DNA of 64,000 nt from contig NZ_JAASQL010000001.1 in assembly GCF_011762155.1 (NCBI RefSeq), positions 1,860,001 to 1,924,000 of the forward strand, read 5' to 3'. Below are positions 61,768 to 64,000 of this stretch, in pieces. Within the stretch, counting starts at the first letter, position 1; each line of letters begins with the position of its first letter. Source of the stretch: Wenyingzhuangia heitensis. GTDB taxonomy: Bacteria > Bacteroidota > Bacteroidia > Flavobacteriales > Flavobacteriaceae. The translations under genes were made by a program, and so were the position numbers. The notes below the pieces were generated by a model. It was given only the letters and a program-made list of their open reading frames with translations, was not told the origin of the DNA and ran no database searches.

Positions 61768-62661
61768 ATGGAATATTTTAATATCAATAAATCTTACGAA
61801 ATAGTAAAAGAGAAATTAGTAGGATGGGCAGAAGCAATAATTGCCATGCTTCCCAACATAGTATTGTGTATTGTGCTTTTAATTGGATTTTATTTTTTGG
61901 CTAGGTTGGTTAGAATGTTAACCGAAAAAGGAACTAAAAAAATAACCAATAACCAAGCACTAACTAAGCTAATAGGAACCATATCTTTTATTGTTTTTAT
62001 GTCTTTAGGTTTTTTTGTAGCGCTTAGTGTGTTAAAATTAGACAAAGCAGTAACCTCTTTATTAGCTGGGGCTGGGGTAATAGGTTTGGCATTAAGTTTT
62101 GCTTTTCAAGATTCTGCTACCAATTTTATTTCAGGTGTATTTATGGCGGTAAGAAAACCTTTTAGAATAGGTGATGTTATAGAAACTGCAGATGAAATGG
62201 GAGTGGTACAACACATAAATTTAAGAAATATTGTAATGCATTCTTTTAACGGACAAGAAGTAATAATTCCTAACAAAGATGTATTTCAAAACAAAATAAG
62301 AAACTACACCTCTTTGCCTAATAGAAGGGTAGAAATTAACTGTGGAGTTGCTTATAGTTCTGATTTAGTACATGTAAAGGAAATAGGAGAAAAAGCCATT
62401 AGCGCTTTAGATTTTGTAAGTAAATCAAAAGATGTAAACGTATTTTTTAACGAATACGGAGGAAGTGCTATTAATTTTACGTTGTACTTCTGGATAGATT
62501 CTAATGATCAACCAGGGTTTTTAAAAGCTAGAAACGATGCTATTATAGCTTTAAAACAAGCTTTTGATAAAAATGATATTGGAATTCCATTCCCTATTAG
62601 AACATTGGATTTTGATCTACAAAAAATAAAAGAATTAATCACAAATAGTAATAATCAATAA
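61768..62661 (+). CDS. MscS-family mechanosensitive channel
   Basis: 297 residues. Three membrane helices (about 28-48, 67-88, 92-112) lead into the conserved pore and cage: LLAGAGVIGLALSFAFQDSATNFISGV and PFRIGDVIETADEMG, then VVQHINLRNIVMHSFNGQEVIIPN. It opens when turgor rises to release ions and small solutes. Size matches E. coli MscS (286). Followed after 11 bases by the YtxH gene. Confidence 0.93.
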   Translation: MEYFNINKSYEIVKEKLVGWAEAIIAMLPNIVLCIVLLIGFYFLARLVRMLTEKGTKKITNNQALTKLIGTISFIVFMSLGFFVALSVLKLDKAVTSLLAGAGVIGLALSFAFQDSATNFISGVFMAVRKPFRIGDVIETADEMGVVQHINLRNIVMHSFNGQEVIIPNKDVFQNKIRNYTSLPNRRVEINCGVAYSSDLVHVKEIGEKAISALDFVSKSKDVNVFFNEYGGSAINFTLYFWIDSNDQPGFLKARNDAIIALKQAFDKNDIGIPFPIRTLDFDLQKIKELITNSNNQ

Positions 62662-62672
62662 AAATTAAAAAC

Positions 62673-62924
62673 ATGAACACCACAGGAAAAGTAGTACTAT
62701 CATTATTTGCAGGAGTCTTAATAGGTACAGCTGCAGGAGTTTTATTTGCTCCCAAAAAAGGAGAAGAAACTAGAGAAGATATCAAGAACAAAATTTTAGA
62801 GTTAAAAGGAGACGTTTTGGATTTGATAGAAAAAGGAGAAGATATTGCTTCTGAAAAAATTAAAGAAATAAAAGCCAAAATTGCAAGCTTAGAAAAAGAT
62901 TTAAAAAACGCAATGCCTTGTTAA
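62673..62924 (+). CDS. YtxH domain protein
   Basis: 83 residues with one N-terminal membrane helix rich in Gly/Ala (VLSLFAGVLIGTAAGVLFAP) then KKGEETREDIKNK, the exact YtxH signature, and a helical tail. Small stress-associated membrane protein of unknown detailed role. Confidence 0.88.
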   Translation: MNTTGKVVLSLFAGVLIGTAAGVLFAPKKGEETREDIKNKILELKGDVLDLIEKGEDIASEKIKEIKAKIASLEKDLKNAMPC

Positions 62925-62943
62925 TACACTAAAAACTATTGTT

Positions 62944-63255
62944 ATGAAAGATGATTTATTAAAATACTTAGATTTACAAAAAAAGCTATATCACTTTGAA
63001 GCTATTGAGAAAATAGGAGAAATTAGAGCTAAAATATTATTCAGAATTTTTGCAACCCTTTTTCTATTTACATTTTTAATGTTTTTAGGTATTGGTACAG
63101 CGTTGTACTTAAATCATCTTTTTAATAGTATTTATTTAGGTTTTACATTGGTTTCTTTGTTGTTTTTTATCGTTTTAACCATGTCTTATATTTTTAAAAC
63201 CAATATTAAAAATTGGATGTTTAAAAATTACATAAACAATAATATTCCATCTTAA
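62944..63255 (+). CDS. Phage-holin-superfamily-like small membrane protein
   Basis: 103 residues: an amphipathic N-terminus (LLKYLDLQKKLYHFEAIEKI) and two membrane helices (IFATLFLFTFLMFLGIGTAL, GFTLVSLLFFIVLTMSYIF), matching the Phage_holin_3_6 type common beside YtxH genes in Bacteroidota. Not a true lysis gene here given the context. Confidence 0.7.
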   Translation: MKDDLLKYLDLQKKLYHFEAIEKIGEIRAKILFRIFATLFLFTFLMFLGIGTALYLNHLFNSIYLGFTLVSLLFFIVLTMSYIFKTNIKNWMFKNYINNNIPS

Positions 63256-63267
63256 AAACACAACGTT

Positions 63268-63534
63268 ATGAAGAAATCAAATTTTTACCTACACAAACAA
63301 TTATTAGTGAGAGAATTAGAGTTGCAAGAAAGAATTGTAGCGCATCATTTACAAAAACCTTTTAACGTAGCAGAGGTAGTTTTATCTGAGGGAGTATTAA
63401 AAAAAATAGGATTTTCTAAACCTTTTGTTCATATGCTTCACACTAAATTTAACCAGTTACACAGTTCTATACACAAACTAAAGGGAGTTGCCTCTATTGT
63501 AAAAGAAATTCAAAGATTCATTCAAAAAATATAA
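63268..63534 (+). CDS. Small basic helical protein of the YtxH cluster
   Basis: 88 residues, soluble and helical (YLHKQLLVRELELQERIVAH), rich in Lys/His. No known family recognised. It lies between the holin-like gene and the permease gene with 12- and 1-base spacings, so it is co-transcribed with them. Confidence 0.55.
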   Translation: MKKSNFYLHKQLLVRELELQERIVAHHLQKPFNVAEVVLSEGVLKKIGFSKPFVHMLHTKFNQLHSSIHKLKGVASIVKEIQRFIQKI

Positions 63535-63535
63535 A

Positions 63536-64000
63536 ATGAAATTATTAAAACTTACCTATCTGCGTTATGTTACCTATTCTTTAGTTTCGTTAACATTGTT
63601 GGTTTTTGCCGTAGTTAAATGTAAGTTTGTTTTGGCACCTCTTGTTATTTCTATTTTAATAAGTTTGGCATTGTGCTCTGTACTTTCTAGGGTAAAAAAG
63701 TTCATCAAAAATAACTTTGTAGCGGTTACATTGGTCACAGGAACCTTATTTGCCGTTATTTATTTAGTAGTTTATTTAATAAGTTCTCAAATTTCTGATT
63801 TTTACAACGATTATCCAGATATAGAAGAAAGAATTGTTATGTTAATTACCCAAACAGAAAATTTATTAGAGAATGTTTTTGGTATTTCTAACCTTAATTT
63901 TATAGAAGCCACAGAAGAAAATAAAGAACAAATATTATCTTCGGCTTCCTCTACAATTTCTTCATTTTTTGGAAATATAGGAACATTCATCGCCTATATA
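63536..64000 (+). CDS. AI-2E/PerM-family transporter, N-terminal part (runs off the window)
   Basis: 155 residues from the ATG at 63536 to base 64000 with no stop. Membrane helices YVTYSLVSLTLLVFAVV, FVLAPLVISILISLALCSVL and FVAVTLVTGTLFAVIYLVVY, followed by a long soluble helical stretch, fit the AI-2E transporter fold. The true substrate is unknown for most such proteins. Confidence 0.78.
   Translation, partial: MKLLKLTYLRYVTYSLVSLTLLVFAVVKCKFVLAPLVISILISLALCSVLSRVKKFIKNNFVAVTLVTGTLFAVIYLVVYLISSQISDFYNDYPDIEERIVMLITQTENLLENVFGISNLNFIEATEENKEQILSSASSTISSFFGNIGTFIAYI

Overview
The window comes from a low-GC marine or aquatic member of the Flavobacteriia (Bacteroidota), close to the Tenacibaculum/Polaribacter type. 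Four things point there: promoters of the TTG-N19-TAnnTTTG kind, DUF6048/DUF6452 and PorT-type proteins, a split cobalamin-dependent methionine synthase, and an IntDOT-like integrase that lacks the first catalytic arginine. No rRNA, CRISPR array or IS transposase was seen.

Left chromosomal part (1-15998). A minus-strand operon holds a lipoprotein, a beta-barrel and a 2OG-Fe(II) oxygenase. It is followed by a DEAD-box RNA helicase, an ECF sigma factor with a membrane partner and a Spy/CpxP-like periplasmic protein, a VF530 protein, a sulfatase and a YbiT-type ABC-F ATPase. A B12 theme comes next: a cobalamin riboswitch in front of a surface lipoprotein, then MetH split in two genes. Thioredoxin and tRNA-Asp(GUC) close the section.

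Genomic island (15999-51691, about 35.7 kb). It is integrated at the 3' end of tRNA-Asp. A 27-bp exact repeat of the tRNA end marks both borders, and a 20-bp repeat pair lies just inside each one. Left to right it carries: tyrosine integrase; HTH/excisionase-like protein; a lambda O/P-like replication pair (initiator-like gene with iteron-like repeats inside it, and a DnaC-like ATPase); two exported proteins; and a tight eight-gene operon (22014-33030). A Type I restriction-modification operon follows, interrupted by two DUF262 proteins. The right end has a GC-rich non-coding stretch and a small conserved set (DUF6943-like, DUF5675, two tiny membrane proteins). No relaxase or conjugation genes are visible.

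The eight-gene operon is the best candidate for an undescribed system. It combines a vWA-like lipoprotein, two small membrane proteins, a tubulin/FtsZ-like GTPase, a giant Hsp70/actin-like ATPase, a ZorA-like (MotA/ExbB) channel with a long cytoplasmic tail, a ZorB-like (MotB/OmpA) stator, and a lipoprotein fusing a trypsin-like protease to a NUC1 nuclease. The inferred picture is an envelope-spanning, ion-driven sensor with cytoplasmic NTPases and a periplasmic protease-nuclease effector, probably anti-phage. No ZorC, ZorD or ZorE is present.

Right chromosomal part (51692-64000). It holds a CheB-CheR-PAS-kinase-receiver hybrid, three envelope proteins, a PAS histidine kinase with a receiver-CRP fusion regulator, and a stress-type cluster (baeRF-like protein, MscS channel, YtxH, holin-like protein, and the start of an AI-2E family permease).
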